Part shown: positions 55,486 to 64,000 of the stretch, piece by piece
Numbering within the stretch: position 1 is the stretch's first letter
Layout of the letters: each line of letters starts with the position of its first letter
Assembly (NCBI GenBank): GCA_036269075.1
Contig: DATASX010000103.1
Coordinates: 1 to 64,000, forward strand
DNA length: 64,000 nucleotides
Source: Sporichthyaceae bacterium
GTDB taxonomy: Bacteria; Actinomycetota; Actinomycetes; Sporichthyales; Sporichthyaceae
Direction of reading: 5' to 3'
Program-made: the position numbers and the translations under genes
Notes under the pieces: generated by a model
The model's database searches: none
Told to the model about the DNA's origin: nothing
The model's input: only the letters and a program-made list of their open reading frames with translations

Positions 55486-56666
55486 AGCGGCTGCGGCACT
55501 TGGGCCGACAGCCCCGGGCTCGACGGCACCAGTGCGCCCCAATAGCTGACACTCCCGTCCTTCATCACCACACAACGCTGGCTACCACCCGAGGCCAAGC
55601 TCGTCGCGCCGGAGCTCAGGTCGTACGCCGGTTGCGGTACGTTCTGCGCCCCTTGCCCATCGTCGCCGAGCGGCTCCGCGCCCCAACAGAACACTCCACC
55701 CGCGCTCGTCAAGGCGCACGAGGTCCGCCCAGTGCCGCTGATCGCCGCGACGTTCGACAACCCCGGAACGTCGACCGGGCTGTAGTTGATCGAGTTGGGG
55801 CCGCTGTCCTCGCCCTGGTCGTTCTGCCCCCAGCAGGCCACGGTCCCGACCGTGCGAACGGCACACACGTGTTCGTAGCCCACGACCACGTCGGCCACCC
55901 CGGAGGTGAAGCCGGCGATGTCGACTGGCACGTTCGACGACGCGGCTTGCAGGCCCGTGGCCAGCTCTCCGTAGAACCCGTCGCCCGAGCACTTCAGGCC
56001 CCCACTGCTCAACAGTGCGCACGTGGCCAGGCTGTCGACGCTGACCTTCTTGACCCCGGAGCTCAGCCCGGAGACCGCCACCGGTGTAGGCGCCTGCGAT
56101 TCGCTGCCACCGTCGCCGATTTCGCCGGAACCGTCGTCGCCCCAGCAGGAGACTGCACCGGCTGTGCTCACCGCACACGCGGTCGACGTGCCGACGCTCA
56201 CGGTCGCCATTTTCGTCAGCCCGCACACGGTTACCGGGGTCGTCGAGGCAGTCGTGGTCCCGTTGCCGAGACCGCCGTAGTCATTTCGGCCCCAGCAGTG
56301 CACCGCGCCGTCGGAGGTAACCGCACAGGTGAAGCCCAGACCCGCGCCGATCGAGACCACCCCGGAGGTCAGGCCGGTGACTGCGACGGGAGTCGTGTAG
56401 CCGCCGGACTTGCTGAGCTTGGTGTTAGCGACGTTCTGCCATTTCCCGGACGATTTCCGCTGCAGATAAACCGTCTTCCCCGATGGTTTGCCGGAGACCG
56501 TTCCCGACACCGAGACCGCGTGGTGCACCCGCGCCGTCGGTGAACCGAGCGTGACCCCTACGGAGTAGGTGGACGACTGCGCGCCGACCGGCAGCCCGAG
56601 AACGAAAAGGGCTACCAGGGCCAGCACGGTCCCGACCCGCCGCACCGCCGACGACCGGTCTGGCAT
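55482..56666 (-). CDS. Secreted RCC1-repeat beta-propeller protein
   Basis: A 394-residue secreted protein. A signal peptide (TVLALVALFVLGLPVGAQ) and a beta domain with YLQRKSSGKWQNV (SH3-like or Ig-like) precede about seven RCC1-type blades, each with a CAV/CAL-x(4-6)-G-x-V-x-CWG pattern. Many paired Cys per blade suggest disulfides. RCC1 propellers bind proteins or ligands; the target is unknown. Located upstream and coupled to the M15 lipoprotein, so it may guide or tether that enzyme. ATG 56666. Confidence 0.82.
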   Translation of the reverse strand: MPDRSSAVRRVGTVLALVALFVLGLPVGAQSSTYSVGVTLGSPTARVHHAVSVSGTVSGKPSGKTVYLQRKSSGKWQNVANTKLSKSGGYTTPVAVTGLTSGVVSIGAGLGFTCAVTSDGAVHCWGRNDYGGLGNGTTTASTTPVTVCGLTKMATVSVGTSTACAVSTAGAVSCWGDDGSGEIGDGGSESQAPTPVAVSGLSSGVKKVSVDSLATCALLSSGGLKCSGDGFYGELATGLQAASSNVPVDIAGFTSGVADVVVGYEHVCAVRTVGTVACWGQNDQGEDSGPNSINYSPVDVPGLSNVAAISGTGRTSCALTSAGGVFCWGAEPLGDDGQGAQNVPQPAYDLSSGATSLASGGSQRCVVMKDGSVSYWGALVPSSPGLSAQVPQPL

Positions 56667-56878
56667 GAGATCTCCCGGGGCAACTGAAGGATTCGCCGCG
56701 TGGCCACCCTACGGCGCTCCACACCATCGACGCGACGTCGACCGATGGCTGTGGAAATTACCCCGCGCGACTCAAGTTGGCGTCCCCTTTACCCGACGTT
56801 CCAGTCACGGAAACGACGCACCACATGCGAACTGACGGCCTGTCACCGAGTTGGGGCCGCCGCCTGGAGGAGTACTCG

Positions 56879-57856
56879 ATGCCCGGAACCTCACACCGAC
56901 CTCCGCCGGCCGGCGCAACCGTCCGGATTCCACGCCCGCGGTCGAGCAGCCCGGCCCTGATTCACGAGGCGGACTTCTTCAACGGCACCGCCGACATGCT
57001 GACCCGAACCGTGCCGTTCCTGTACGAGGCCGTCGCCGGCGGCGAACCCGCCCTGGTCATGCTGCACCCGGAGCGGGCCGCCGCCGTCCGGGCCGCTTTG
57101 GGTGCCGACGCCGATCGCATCACCTTCCTCGACAAGACCGCGCACCACCAGCCGGGCAGTCTGATCCAGATCTGGCAGGCGTTCCTGGCCGAGCACCCGC
57201 AGCCGTGGGTCCGGGGCATCGACGAACCGCTGCGGGCCGGTGCCCGGGCGGCCGAGACCGCGGAGGCGCAGTTCCACGAGCGGCTGATCGGCGACGCCTT
57301 CTCCGGCACCGGCCAAGGTCTGTTGTTGCGGTGCCTGTACGACGTCGACACCTTCGGCCCCCGCGAACTCGCCGACGCCCGCGCCACCCACGCGGTCATC
57401 GGCGGCGAACTGCGCAACGGCTACGCCGAGGCGCGGGTCGGCCCGGACCTGTTCACCGCCGGACTGCCCACCCCCCCGCCGCGCGCGCACCGCGAGCCGT
57501 TCGCCGGGGCGCGCAGCCTGGCCTGGGCCCGCCGTCAGGTTCTGGTCCGCGCCCGACTGGCCGGGCTGCCGCCGGAGCGCTGCTACGACCTGGTCATGGC
57601 CGTGAACGAACTGGTCACGAACGCGATCTCGCACGGCGGCGGCAACGGGTTGCTGTCGATCTGGCAGGAGGACGGGCACCTGGTCTGCGACATCCACGAC
57701 CTCGGCCGACGGGTGGACGGCTCCGGTCGGCTCGTGCCGAGCCTGACCTGGCGCTACGGCCGCGGGCTTTGGCTGGTCCACAGCCTGTGCGACCTGGTGC
57801 AGCTGCGTTCCTCGCACGCCGGGACGACCGCCCGGGTGCACATGGCCCTGCACTGA
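56879..57856 (+). CDS. MEDS-domain anti-sigma-type HATPase sensor
   Basis: A 325-residue protein. The N-terminal about 200 residues are a MEDS (DcmR-like) sensory domain (HEADFFNGTADMLTRTVPFLYEAVAGGEP, WVRGIDEPL, EAQFHERLIGDAF). The C-terminal about 120 are a GHKL/HATPase_c_2 domain with the N box in VMAVNELVTNAISHGGG and RYGRGLWLVHSLCD. Such proteins phosphorylate or bind anti-anti-sigma partners in actinomycetes. ATG 56879 has GGAGGAG 6 bases away, better than upstream starts at 56777 or 56825. No sigma partner is in the window. Confidence 0.85.
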   Translation: MPGTSHRPPPAGATVRIPRPRSSSPALIHEADFFNGTADMLTRTVPFLYEAVAGGEPALVMLHPERAAAVRAALGADADRITFLDKTAHHQPGSLIQIWQAFLAEHPQPWVRGIDEPLRAGARAAETAEAQFHERLIGDAFSGTGQGLLLRCLYDVDTFGPRELADARATHAVIGGELRNGYAEARVGPDLFTAGLPTPPPRAHREPFAGARSLAWARRQVLVRARLAGLPPERCYDLVMAVNELVTNAISHGGGNGLLSIWQEDGHLVCDIHDLGRRVDGSGRLVPSLTWRYGRGLWLVHSLCDLVQLRSSHAGTTARVHMALH

Positions 57857-57888
57857 CCCACGCCCCGAGGCCCGATCCGACCGATGGG

Positions 57889-58527
57889 ATGATCGACCCC
57901 GAGACCGCCGCGGTGGCGGGCCTGGGGGCTTGGGTGGACTTCGCTGTCGTCGCAACGGTATTCGGGCTGATCTTCGTGGCCGAACTGCCGGACAAGACCG
58001 CGATCTCCGCACTGGTGCTGGGCTCGAAGTACCCGGGGTCGTGGGTGTTCACAGGTGTGGCCGCGGCGTTCGCGGTCCACGTGGTGATCGCGGTGGCGGC
58101 GGGCTCGGCGATCTCGCTGCTGCCCCACCGTCCCGTGGCCGGGATCGTCGGCGCCCTGTTCCTGCTCGGGGCGATCCTGCTGTGGCGGGAGGTCGGCAGC
58201 GAGGACGAGGACGAGGACGAGGAACCTGCCGGCCTGACCGAACCGGCGGCCGGTTTCGCACGCGTCGCGGCGATGGCCTTCGGCGTCATCTTCGTGGCCG
58301 AGTTCGGCGATCTGACCCAGATCCTCTGCGCGAACCTGGCCGCCAAGTACGGCAGTCCGTTGAGTGTGGGCCTCGGTTCGGTGCTGGGGCTCTGGGCGGT
58401 CGGGTTGTTGGCGATCCTCGGTGGGAAGACGTTGCTGCGGGTGCTGCCGGTCGCGACGATCGCCCGGATCGCGGCGGTGATCATGGCCGGCCTCGCGTTC
58501 TACGAGATCCTCGACGCCATTCGCTGA
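57889..58527 (+). CDS. TMEM165/GDT1 family (UPF0016) cation transporter
   Basis: A 212-residue membrane protein with six helices and the two family motifs ELPDKTAI and EFGDLTQI (E-x-G/P-D-K/x-T). An acidic loop EDEDEDEE separates the halves. Relatives transport Mn2+ or Ca2+. ATG 57889 is chosen, 32 bases after the sensor gene. Short convergent gap (7 bases) to the next gene. Confidence 0.88.
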   Translation: MIDPETAAVAGLGAWVDFAVVATVFGLIFVAELPDKTAISALVLGSKYPGSWVFTGVAAAFAVHVVIAVAAGSAISLLPHRPVAGIVGALFLLGAILLWREVGSEDEDEDEEPAGLTEPAAGFARVAAMAFGVIFVAEFGDLTQILCANLAAKYGSPLSVGLGSVLGLWAVGLLAILGGKTLLRVLPVATIARIAAVIMAGLAFYEILDAIR

Positions 58528-58534
58528 GCCCCGC

Positions 58535-59107
58535 TCAGACCGGCGACCGGCCGGTGAACGCGACCACCCGCTGGGTGGCACTGGCCTGCAACGGCGCGTG
58601 GAGCTCGGGCCCGTAGAGGCCCTTCTCGCGCATCGCCGGGACCAGCCGGCCGCCGACGGCCTCGGCCAACGTCGCCTCGGCCGCAGTGAACTCGACCCGC
58701 TCACCCAACGCCCAGGCCAGGTCCCAGCTGTGCACCAGGGTCGAGAAGGTGATGATCGCGATCGCCTGACCGGCCGGCAGCGGGCCGAGCACCGTGGTCA
58801 GGGTCGAGTCCCAGTCGCGGATCGAACTCCAGGCCAGGTGCGAGCGCTCGAAGATCCGCTTGGTCACCCCCGCCGCGTCCGAGCCCAGGATGTCGTCGCC
58901 GGCGAACAACTCCGACTCGGTCGGGCCGCCCGCGCCGTCGACGGCGCTGGAGAACGCCTCCACCGACTGCAGCGTGTGGCTGAGCACCGCCCGCACGTCC
59001 CAGCCGACGCACGGGGTCGGCTTGGCGAGGTCGCTCACCGCCAGGCGGTCCACCAGCTGCGCCAGGCGGGTGTCGGCACCGGCCAGCAAGGCCAGGGAAC
59101 TCTCCAT
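58535..59107 (-). CDS. DinB-like/maleylpyruvate-isomerase-like protein (TIGR03086 type)
   Basis: A 190-residue four-helix DinB-like protein with metal-ligand His in VLSHTLQS and LVHSWDLAWALG. TPCVGWDVRAVLSH is typical of the TIGR03086 group. Possibly mycothiol-linked or metal-binding; the substrate is unknown. ATG 59107 was preferred because AAGGAG lies 7 bases upstream; 59125 is possible. Divergent from the CGNR regulator, its likely controller. Confidence 0.8.
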   Translation of the reverse strand: MESSLALLAGADTRLAQLVDRLAVSDLAKPTPCVGWDVRAVLSHTLQSVEAFSSAVDGAGGPTESELFAGDDILGSDAAGVTKRIFERSHLAWSSIRDWDSTLTTVLGPLPAGQAIAIITFSTLVHSWDLAWALGERVEFTAAEATLAEAVGGRLVPAMREKGLYGPELHAPLQASATQRVVAFTGRSPV

Positions 59108-59165
59108 AGCTAACTCCTTTTTCATTGAACACCGTTAGGCCGTGCGGAGAGCATGGCCTGCCTCG

Positions 59166-59199
59166 TCTAACGCTGTCAATAGATGGCTTGCGTTAGAAT
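59166..59199. promoter_or_regulatory. Inverted repeat and -10 upstream of the CGNR gene
   Basis: TCTAACGC (59166-59173) and GCGTTAGA (59190-59197) form a perfect 8-bp dyad. TAGAAT (59194-59199) is a good -10 overlapping it, putting the transcription start at or near the GTG 59206, so the mRNA is probably leaderless and autoregulated. Confidence 0.55.
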
Positions 59200-59205
59200 G
59201 GTGGC

Positions 59206-59811
59206 GTGGAGTTCCCACTGTTCGGTCAGACCGTCGCCGTCGACCTGGTGAACACGCTCTGGGCGCAGGGCGGCCGGATCGTAGACGCGCTGGACTCGGT
59301 GGGCGGAGCCAACCGGTGGTTGGTCGCCGTGGCCGACAACCGGTTGTCCGACGGCACCACGCTGCAGGAGGCCGCCGGGGCCGTGGCGGTCCGGCTGCGG
59401 GACGAACCGTTCCGTGCCGCTTTGGCCGAACTCCGCGACCAGGCCCGCGACGTGCTGATCGCCGGGGCCAACGCGCGGCGCCCGACAGCCCGGTCGCTGG
59501 ACGCGGTCAATCGCAGCGCCGCCGCGGCGCCCAGTCGGCTGCAGGCTCGGGTCGATGCCCAGGGCGGGTGGAGCCTGCAGCGTCTGCGCCAGCCACCGCT
59601 GTCGATCGCCGTGCTCGCGGCACTGGCCGAGGACGTCCTGGCCACGGCCGCGCTGGGCACCGGCCTGATCGAGTGCACCACCCCGAACTGCCTCGGGGTC
59701 TTCGTGCAGGACGACCCGCGGCGCCACTACTGCTCACCGGCCTGCGCGAACCGGGCTCGCGTGGCCCGGCACTACGCCCGCACCCACGGCGGGGCGGACC
59801 CCGCCTCCTGA
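59206..59811 (+). CDS. CGNR zinc-finger transcriptional regulator
   Basis: A 201-residue ABATE/CGNR protein. The N-terminal ABATE region starts LVNTLWAQGG, typical of stress regulators. The C-terminal zinc finger has CTTPNC and CSPAC with the signature CANR instead of CGNR, followed by basic RARVARHYARTH for DNA contact. GTG start immediately after a -10. Divergent from the DinB-like gene, which it may regulate. Stop overlaps a CTGAC dyad. Confidence 0.88.
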   Translation: MEFPLFGQTVAVDLVNTLWAQGGRIVDALDSVGGANRWLVAVADNRLSDGTTLQEAAGAVAVRLRDEPFRAALAELRDQARDVLIAGANARRPTARSLDAVNRSAAAAPSRLQARVDAQGGWSLQRLRQPPLSIAVLAALAEDVLATAALGTGLIECTTPNCLGVFVQDDPRRHYCSPACANRARVARHYARTHGGADPAS

Positions 59812-59822
59812 CAGCGCGTCAG
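59808..59822. repeat. CTGAC-N5-GTCAG dyad between convergent genes
   Basis: CTGAC AGCGC GTCAG, containing the stop codons of both the CGNR gene (59809-59811) and the cupin gene (59819-59821). Confidence 0.5.
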
Positions 59823-60220
59823 TGCCCGGAGTACTCCGCGTCGGTGACGTGGGCGCCCCAGGTCATCTCCGAGTTCGAGGTGTCGTAGGGCGCCTCGGTG
59901 ATCGACAGGTGGGTCATGAAGTGGTCGGCAGCCGCGCCGTGCCAGTGCCACTCCTCCGGCTCGGCGCGCACGATGTCGCCAGGCCGGAGTTCGGCGATCG
60001 CGGCGCCGCGCGACTGGATCAGCCCTCGCCCTTCGGTGACGTAGAGGGTCTGCCCGAGCACGTGGCAGTGCCAGGCAGTGCGCGCGGCCGGGGTGAACCG
60101 GACGGCCAGCACCTGGGCCCGGGCCGGATCCTTGCCTTGGAAGATCGGGTCGATCCACACCTCGCCGGTGAACCACTCGGCGGGGCCCTTCATCGTCGGC
60201 GGCTTGGGCAGGTGACCCAC
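59819..60220 (-). CDS. Cupin protein, (R)-mandelonitrile-lyase-like
   Basis: A 133-residue single-cupin protein with metal ligands in AWHCHVLGQTLYVTEG and WHWHGA plus a later His (FMTHLSI). The pattern WFTGEVWIDPIF and the order of His match small bacterial cupins such as the Acidobacterium hydroxynitrile lyase, so a Mn- or Fe-dependent lyase or dioxygenase role is possible. GTG start with GGAG upstream. No pathway genes nearby; the true substrate is unknown. Confidence 0.8.
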   Translation of the reverse strand: MGHLPKPPTMKGPAEWFTGEVWIDPIFQGKDPARAQVLAVRFTPAARTAWHCHVLGQTLYVTEGRGLIQSRGAAIAELRPGDIVRAEPEEWHWHGAAADHFMTHLSITEAPYDTSNSEMTWGAHVTDAEYSGH

Positions 60221-60253
60221 GGCGAGCTCCTAATCCTCGGTTTCGGCACGGAA

Positions 60254-60268
60254 CTGACGCTACGTCAG
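60254..60268. repeat. CTGAC-N5-GTCAG dyad upstream of the cupin gene
   Basis: CTGACG CTA CGTCAG, spanning the ppc stop codon and lying 34 bases upstream of the cupin start. Confidence 0.55.
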
Positions 60269-62997
60269 CCGGTGTTGCGCAGGCCCACCGCGATCGCGTT
60301 GGCCGACAGCAGCAGGGCCCGTTGCACGCTCGGGTCCGGATCGATGCCCTCGGGCAACGCCCGCACCCCGCGCAGCAGCGAGACCTGCAGGTAGGACAGC
60401 GGGTCCAGGTAGGCGTCGCGGATCCGCAGGGTGCGTTGCAGCACCGGGTTCCGCGACACCAACTCCTCCTGTCCGGTGACGGCCAGCAGCTCACGGACCG
60501 TCAGTTCGTACTCCGCGCGGATCGCTTCGAAGAGGTGACTCAGCTCGGCCGGGACCAGGGCCTCGACGTAGTGCGCGGCGATCCGCAGGTCGGTCTTGGC
60601 CAGCGTCATCTCGACGTTGGACAGGAAGTTCGCGAAGAAGTGCCAGCGGGCATTCATCTGGGCCAGGAGGGCGCCGTGGCCCGCCTCCCGCGCCGCGGCC
60701 AGCCCGCTGCCCACACCGAACCAGCCCGGGACGATCTGCCGCGACTGCGTCCAGCCGAACACCCACGGGATCGCGCGCAGTCCGCCGAGCCCACCGCCGG
60801 AGTCCGGACGCCGGGACGGCCGGGAGCCGATGTTCAGTGCGCCGAGCAGTTCCACCGGGGTGGCGGCCAGGAAGTAGGCGGGCAGGTCCGGATCCTCGAC
60901 GAAATTCAGGTAGGCCTGGTGCGCGGCTCCCGAGACCAGGTCCATGCAGGCGTCCCAGTTCTTGAGCTCCTCCGGGGTCTGCCGCGGGCCGCGGTTGAGC
61001 AGCGTCGCCTCGATGACCGCGGCCACCGTCAGCTCCAGGTTCTCCCGGGCCAACGCGGGCAACAGATACTTGTCGGAGATGACCTCGCCCTGCTCGGTCA
61101 CCTTGATCTCGCCGGCGAGCACGCCGCGCGGCGAGGCCAGGATCGCCTCGTGGCTCGGTCCGCCGCCCCGGCCGACGCTTCCGCCGCGGCCGTGGAACAA
61201 CCGCAGCCGGACCCCGTGCGCGGCGGCCACGTCCCGCAACGCCCGCTGCGCGCGATGGATCTCCCACTGGGCGGTGGTGATGCCGCCGGCCTTGTTGGAG
61301 TCGCTGTAGCCGAGCATCACCTCCTGAACGTCGCCGCGCAGTTCGAGCAGCCGACGGTAGGGCGCGATGCGCAGCAACTCGTCGAGGATCTCCGCGGCGG
61401 CGGCCAGTTCAGTCGGCGTCTCCAACAACGGCACGAACCCGATCCGAGCGTGACCCTCCGTCAGATCGACCAGGCCGGCCTCGCGGGCCAGCACCACGGC
61501 AGCGAGCAGGTCGTCGACGCCGGTGGTCATCGAGACGATGTAGGACTCCACGACCGCTGGGCCGAAACGGTCGAGCAGGTCGCCGATCGCGACGAACGCC
61601 TCGTAGGTGCGCCGGCCGTCGTCGTCCAGCGGCGGCGGGGTCGGGGCCAACGGCCGACGGCCCGTCAGTTCGGCCACCAGCAAGGCCGTCCGGTCCGCGC
61701 GCGGCAGCTCCAGGTAGGGCCGTGGCGCTTCACCGAGCCGGTCGACCAGTTGGCCCAGCGCGGCGTGGTGGGCATCGGCGTGCTCGCGCACATCAAGGGT
61801 GGCCAGGTGCAGGCCGAACGCGGCGATCGTGCGGATGCCGTGCTCCAACCGACCGTGAGCGACCAGTTCGGCACCGTGCTCCACCAGGGAATCGCGAACC
61901 AGCAGCAGGTCCTCGAGCAGTTCGTCGGCACCGAGGTAGTCCCGGCCCGGGGACGGCGCCGCGCCGCGCGCGATGCGGGTGCGGGTGTTGGCCAGCTTGG
62001 CGCGGATGCAGGTCAGAGCCAGCCGGTACGGCTCCTCCGCGTTCAGCCGCCGGTGCCGCTCGGCGACCTCCGGCAGCCGCTCCAGATCCGCGGCCAACCG
62101 GTCGCGCAGCGCCGGGCTCGCGGGCACCATGCGGCTGGACTGCGACAGGTCCTGGCGCAACTGGTCGACGACGTCCAGCGCCACCGCGATGCCGTACTCG
62201 TGGCCGAGCACCATCACGTCGCGGGTGGCCTGGGCCGAGACGTTCGGGTTGCCGTCGCGGTCGCCGCCGATCCAGCTGCCGAACGTCAACGGCCGCGCCG
62301 TCGGCGCCAGGTCGACGCCCAGGTCGGCGAAGCTCCGCGCCATGTCCTCGAGCAGATCGGGCATCGAATGGCGGGCCAGTTCGGCCAGGTAGTAGACCGC
62401 GTTGCGGGCCTCGTCGATCGGCTCCGGTCGTATCAGGCGCAGTTCGTCGGTCTGCCAGAGCAGTTCGATCGCCTCGGTCAGGCGATGCTCGGCCCGGCGG
62501 GCCTCGGCCGGTCCGACCGGCTCCGCGTCGAGCAGTTCGGCGATCTGCGCCAGCTTCGTCAGCGTGCTGCGGCGCGCGGCCTCGGTGGGGTGGGCGGTGA
62601 ACACCGGCCGCACCGACAGCCGCGAGATCCCGTTCGCCAGAGCCGCTGCGTCGACGCCGGCCGCGCGCACCCGGTCGACCGCGCGGTCCAGCCAACTGCC
62701 CTGTTCCATCCGCAGCCGGGTGAGCTCCCGGGCCCGGTGCACCTGCTCGCAGACATTGGCCAGGTGGAAGTACGAGCCGAACGCGCGGACCAGCAGGGCG
62801 GCGGTGGCCGGCGGCAGGCCGCCGAGCAGGTCGGCCGCAGCCGCTGAGTCGGTGCGCACGGTCGTGCGAACCGACTCGACCAGGTCCAGGAGATCGGCAC
62901 CCTCCTGGCGAGCCAACGTCTCGCCGAGCAGGCCGACCACGCGGCGAATGTCGGCCCGCAAAGCGGCGTACGGATCCTCGGCTTCGACGTCCATCAC
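60265..62997 (-). CDS. ppc: Phosphoenolpyruvate carboxylase
   Basis: A 910-residue PEPC that replenishes oxaloacetate from PEP and bicarbonate. Catalytic segments: [51 protein letters not shown] and the C-terminal LRNTG. GTG 62997 or ATG 62994 begins it. It starts 32 bases after the NDH-2 gene on the same strand. Full length and intact. Confidence 0.96.
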   Translation of the reverse strand: MMDVEAEDPYAALRADIRRVVGLLGETLARQEGADLLDLVESVRTTVRTDSAAAADLLGGLPPATAALLVRAFGSYFHLANVCEQVHRARELTRLRMEQGSWLDRAVDRVRAAGVDAAALANGISRLSVRPVFTAHPTEAARRSTLTKLAQIAELLDAEPVGPAEARRAEHRLTEAIELLWQTDELRLIRPEPIDEARNAVYYLAELARHSMPDLLEDMARSFADLGVDLAPTARPLTFGSWIGGDRDGNPNVSAQATRDVMVLGHEYGIAVALDVVDQLRQDLSQSSRMVPASPALRDRLAADLERLPEVAERHRRLNAEEPYRLALTCIRAKLANTRTRIARGAAPSPGRDYLGADELLEDLLLVRDSLVEHGAELVAHGRLEHGIRTIAAFGLHLATLDVREHADAHHAALGQLVDRLGEAPRPYLELPRADRTALLVAELTGRRPLAPTPPPLDDDGRRTYEAFVAIGDLLDRFGPAVVESYIVSMTTGVDDLLAAVVLAREAGLVDLTEGHARIGFVPLLETPTELAAAAEILDELLRIAPYRRLLELRGDVQEVMLGYSDSNKAGGITTAQWEIHRAQRALRDVAAAHGVRLRLFHGRGGSVGRGGGPSHEAILASPRGVLAGEIKVTEQGEVISDKYLLPALARENLELTVAAVIEATLLNRGPRQTPEELKNWDACMDLVSGAAHQAYLNFVEDPDLPAYFLAATPVELLGALNIGSRPSRRPDSGGGLGGLRAIPWVFGWTQSRQIVPGWFGVGSGLAAAREAGHGALLAQMNARWHFFANFLSNVEMTLAKTDLRIAAHYVEALVPAELSHLFEAIRAEYELTVRELLAVTGQEELVSRNPVLQRTLRIRDAYLDPLSYLQVSLLRGVRALPEGIDPDPSVQRALLLSANAIAVGLRNTG

Positions 62998-63029
62998 CGG
63001 CAGGCTAACCGGGCGGGATTACGCCCAGG

Positions 63030-64000
63030 TCAGGAGCGACCGCTCGACTTCCCCCGATCGCCGCCACCGGCGCCGACCGGCCGCAGCTCCCACGGCGTCG
63101 AGTCGACCTTCTTGAGCCGTTCCAGGGCCACCCGGCCCTGGATCTGCTGCGCGGTGACCGTGCGCTCGGAGCGACCACGGCCGACGAAACTGATCGTCCA
63201 CCGCAGCAACGTCGTCAGCCGGTTCTTGAACCCGACCAGGTAGATCAGGTGAATTACCAGCCACATCAGCCAAGCGATGAAGCCGGAGAGCTTGATCTTC
63301 CCGATCACGGCCACCGCGTTGAAGCGCGAGACCGTCGCCATGCTGCCCTTGTCGTGGTACTTGAACGGCTTGGCCTCCGGGCGCCCGCGGGCCGCCCGGT
63401 CGATCGCCGCGGCGGCGTGCTTGGCGCCCTGCATCGCTACCTGCGCGACGCCCGGCAGGTCGTCCAGCGCGATCATGTCGCCGACCACGAAAACCTCGGG
63501 ATGCCCCGGCAGCGTGAGGTCGGGCAGGACCTTGATCCGGCCGGCCCGGTCCAGGCCGGCACCGGACTGTTCGGACAGCGCACGACCCAGCGGCGATGCC
63601 GCGACGCCCGCGGCCCAGACCTTGCAGTACGACTCGATGCGCGTCCGCTTGCCGGAGTGGTCCTCGAACACCACGCCCTCGGCGTCGAGGTCGACTACCT
63701 TCTGCCCGAGCGCGAGCTCGACGCCCATCTCCTCCAGCCGGTGGGCGGCCTTCCGGGACAGCTTGGGGCCGAAGCCTGCCAGCACCGAGTCCACGGCGTC
63801 GACCAGCACGATCCGCGCCTGTGACGGGTCGATGCGGCGGAAGTCGCGGGGCAGCGTCCGGTGCGCGAGCTCGGCGATCTGCCCGGCCATCTCGACCCCG
63901 GTCGGCCCGGCGCCGACGACCACGAACGTGAGCAGGCGTCGCTGCGACTCCTCGTCGCCGGCGACCTCGGCCCGTTCGAACGCGCCGAAGATCCGGCCGC
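63030..64000 (-). CDS. ndh: Type II NADH dehydrogenase, partial (5' end outside window)
   Basis: The last about 323 residues of an NDH-2. The second dinucleotide-binding motif VVVGAGPTGVEMAGQIAE, then VWAAGVAASPLG, the FAD-binding HPEVFVVGDM with PGVAQVAMQGAKHAA, and a C-terminal membrane-anchoring stretch (FIAWLMWLVIHLIYLVGFKNR) are present. It oxidises NADH and reduces menaquinone without pumping. The frame is open to the window edge. Probably co-transcribed with ppc. Confidence 0.9.
   Translation of the reverse strand, partial: GRIFGAFERAEVAGDEESQRRLLTFVVVGAGPTGVEMAGQIAELAHRTLPRDFRRIDPSQARIVLVDAVDSVLAGFGPKLSRKAAHRLEEMGVELALGQKVVDLDAEGVVFEDHSGKRTRIESYCKVWAAGVAASPLGRALSEQSGAGLDRAGRIKVLPDLTLPGHPEVFVVGDMIALDDLPGVAQVAMQGAKHAAAAIDRAARGRPEAKPFKYHDKGSMATVSRFNAVAVIGKIKLSGFIAWLMWLVIHLIYLVGFKNRLTTLLRWTISFVGRGRSERTVTAQQIQGRVALERLKKVDSTPWELRPVGAGGGDRGKSSGRS

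Noticed and set aside
60322-62847. 841-codon plus-strand frame opposite ppc
   Set aside because: Mirror of the intact PEP carboxylase; no domain or ribosome site.
1-64000. CRISPR arrays, rRNA genes or transposases
   Set aside because: No regularly spaced repeats with unique spacers, no rRNA-like stretches and no transposase frames were seen.

Overview
This 64 kb window is very GC-rich chromosomal DNA from an actinomycete. Evidence: GTG/TTG starts are common, genes are joined by GTGA/ATGA overlaps, and metabolism is menaquinone-based with a complete 14-gene nuo operon plus a type II NADH dehydrogenase. A CGNR-type zinc-finger regulator, a MEDS/HATPase sensor and KorAB also point there. A Frankiales- or Sporichthya-like lineage would fit, but the sequence alone does not prove a genus.

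Layout. (1) 1-3148 looks like the right end of an integrated element: a TPR protein truncated by the window edge, a creatininase-family hydrolase, an excisionase and a tyrosine integrase. The integrase ends about 150 bp from the 3' end of tRNA-Tyr (3301-3384, minus strand), the likely attachment site. (2) 3480-12805 is core and mixed chromosome: YajQ, a three-gene MoxR-ATPase/VWA-like cluster, a secreted protein, an HD-domain protein divergent from a PadR regulator, HtpX, a small membrane protein, a lipoprotein and BioA. (3) 12855-16657 is a minus-strand run of five secreted proteins with AYAYF-like signal-peptide ends. Four share a small beta-rich domain with two conserved cysteines. (4) 16947-19799 holds a GH16 glycanase, a cellulose-synthase-like GT2 and a 64-aa membrane peptide. 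(5) 20187-29302 carries korAB, a low-complexity exported protein, two tandem tripeptidyl-aminopeptidase-like hydrolases and a PatB/MalY aminotransferase. (6) 29318-48152 is a co-directional respiratory block on the minus strand: menG, a MenJ-like reductase, nuoA to nuoN and a polyprenyl diphosphate synthase. menF lies divergently beside it. (7) 49621-49892 is a broken ferredoxin gene, followed by an enoyl-CoA hydratase. (8) 50984-56666 is an envelope cluster: two paralogous degenerate M23 proteins with conserved leaders, a CHAP amidase, an M15-type lipoprotein and a secreted RCC1-repeat protein. (9) 56879-64000 holds a MEDS/HATPase sensor, a TMEM165/GDT1 transporter, a DinB-like protein divergent from a CGNR regulator, a cupin, PEP carboxylase and the C-terminal part of NDH-2.

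How the genes work together. The nuo/men/polyprenyl block makes menaquinone (isochorismate synthase, side-chain synthase, C-methylase, side-chain reductase) and reduces it through complex I; NDH-2 is a non-pumping alternative. KorAB and PEP carboxylase feed the TCA cycle. Several clusters encode secreted or wall-active proteins, suggesting a lineage with an elaborate surface.

The most unusual signals are the five-gene secreted family, the paired conserved leaders upstream of the M23-like genes, a recurrent CTGAC-N5-GTCAG dyad found far more often than chance predicts, and the 66-bp interruption of the ferredoxin gene.
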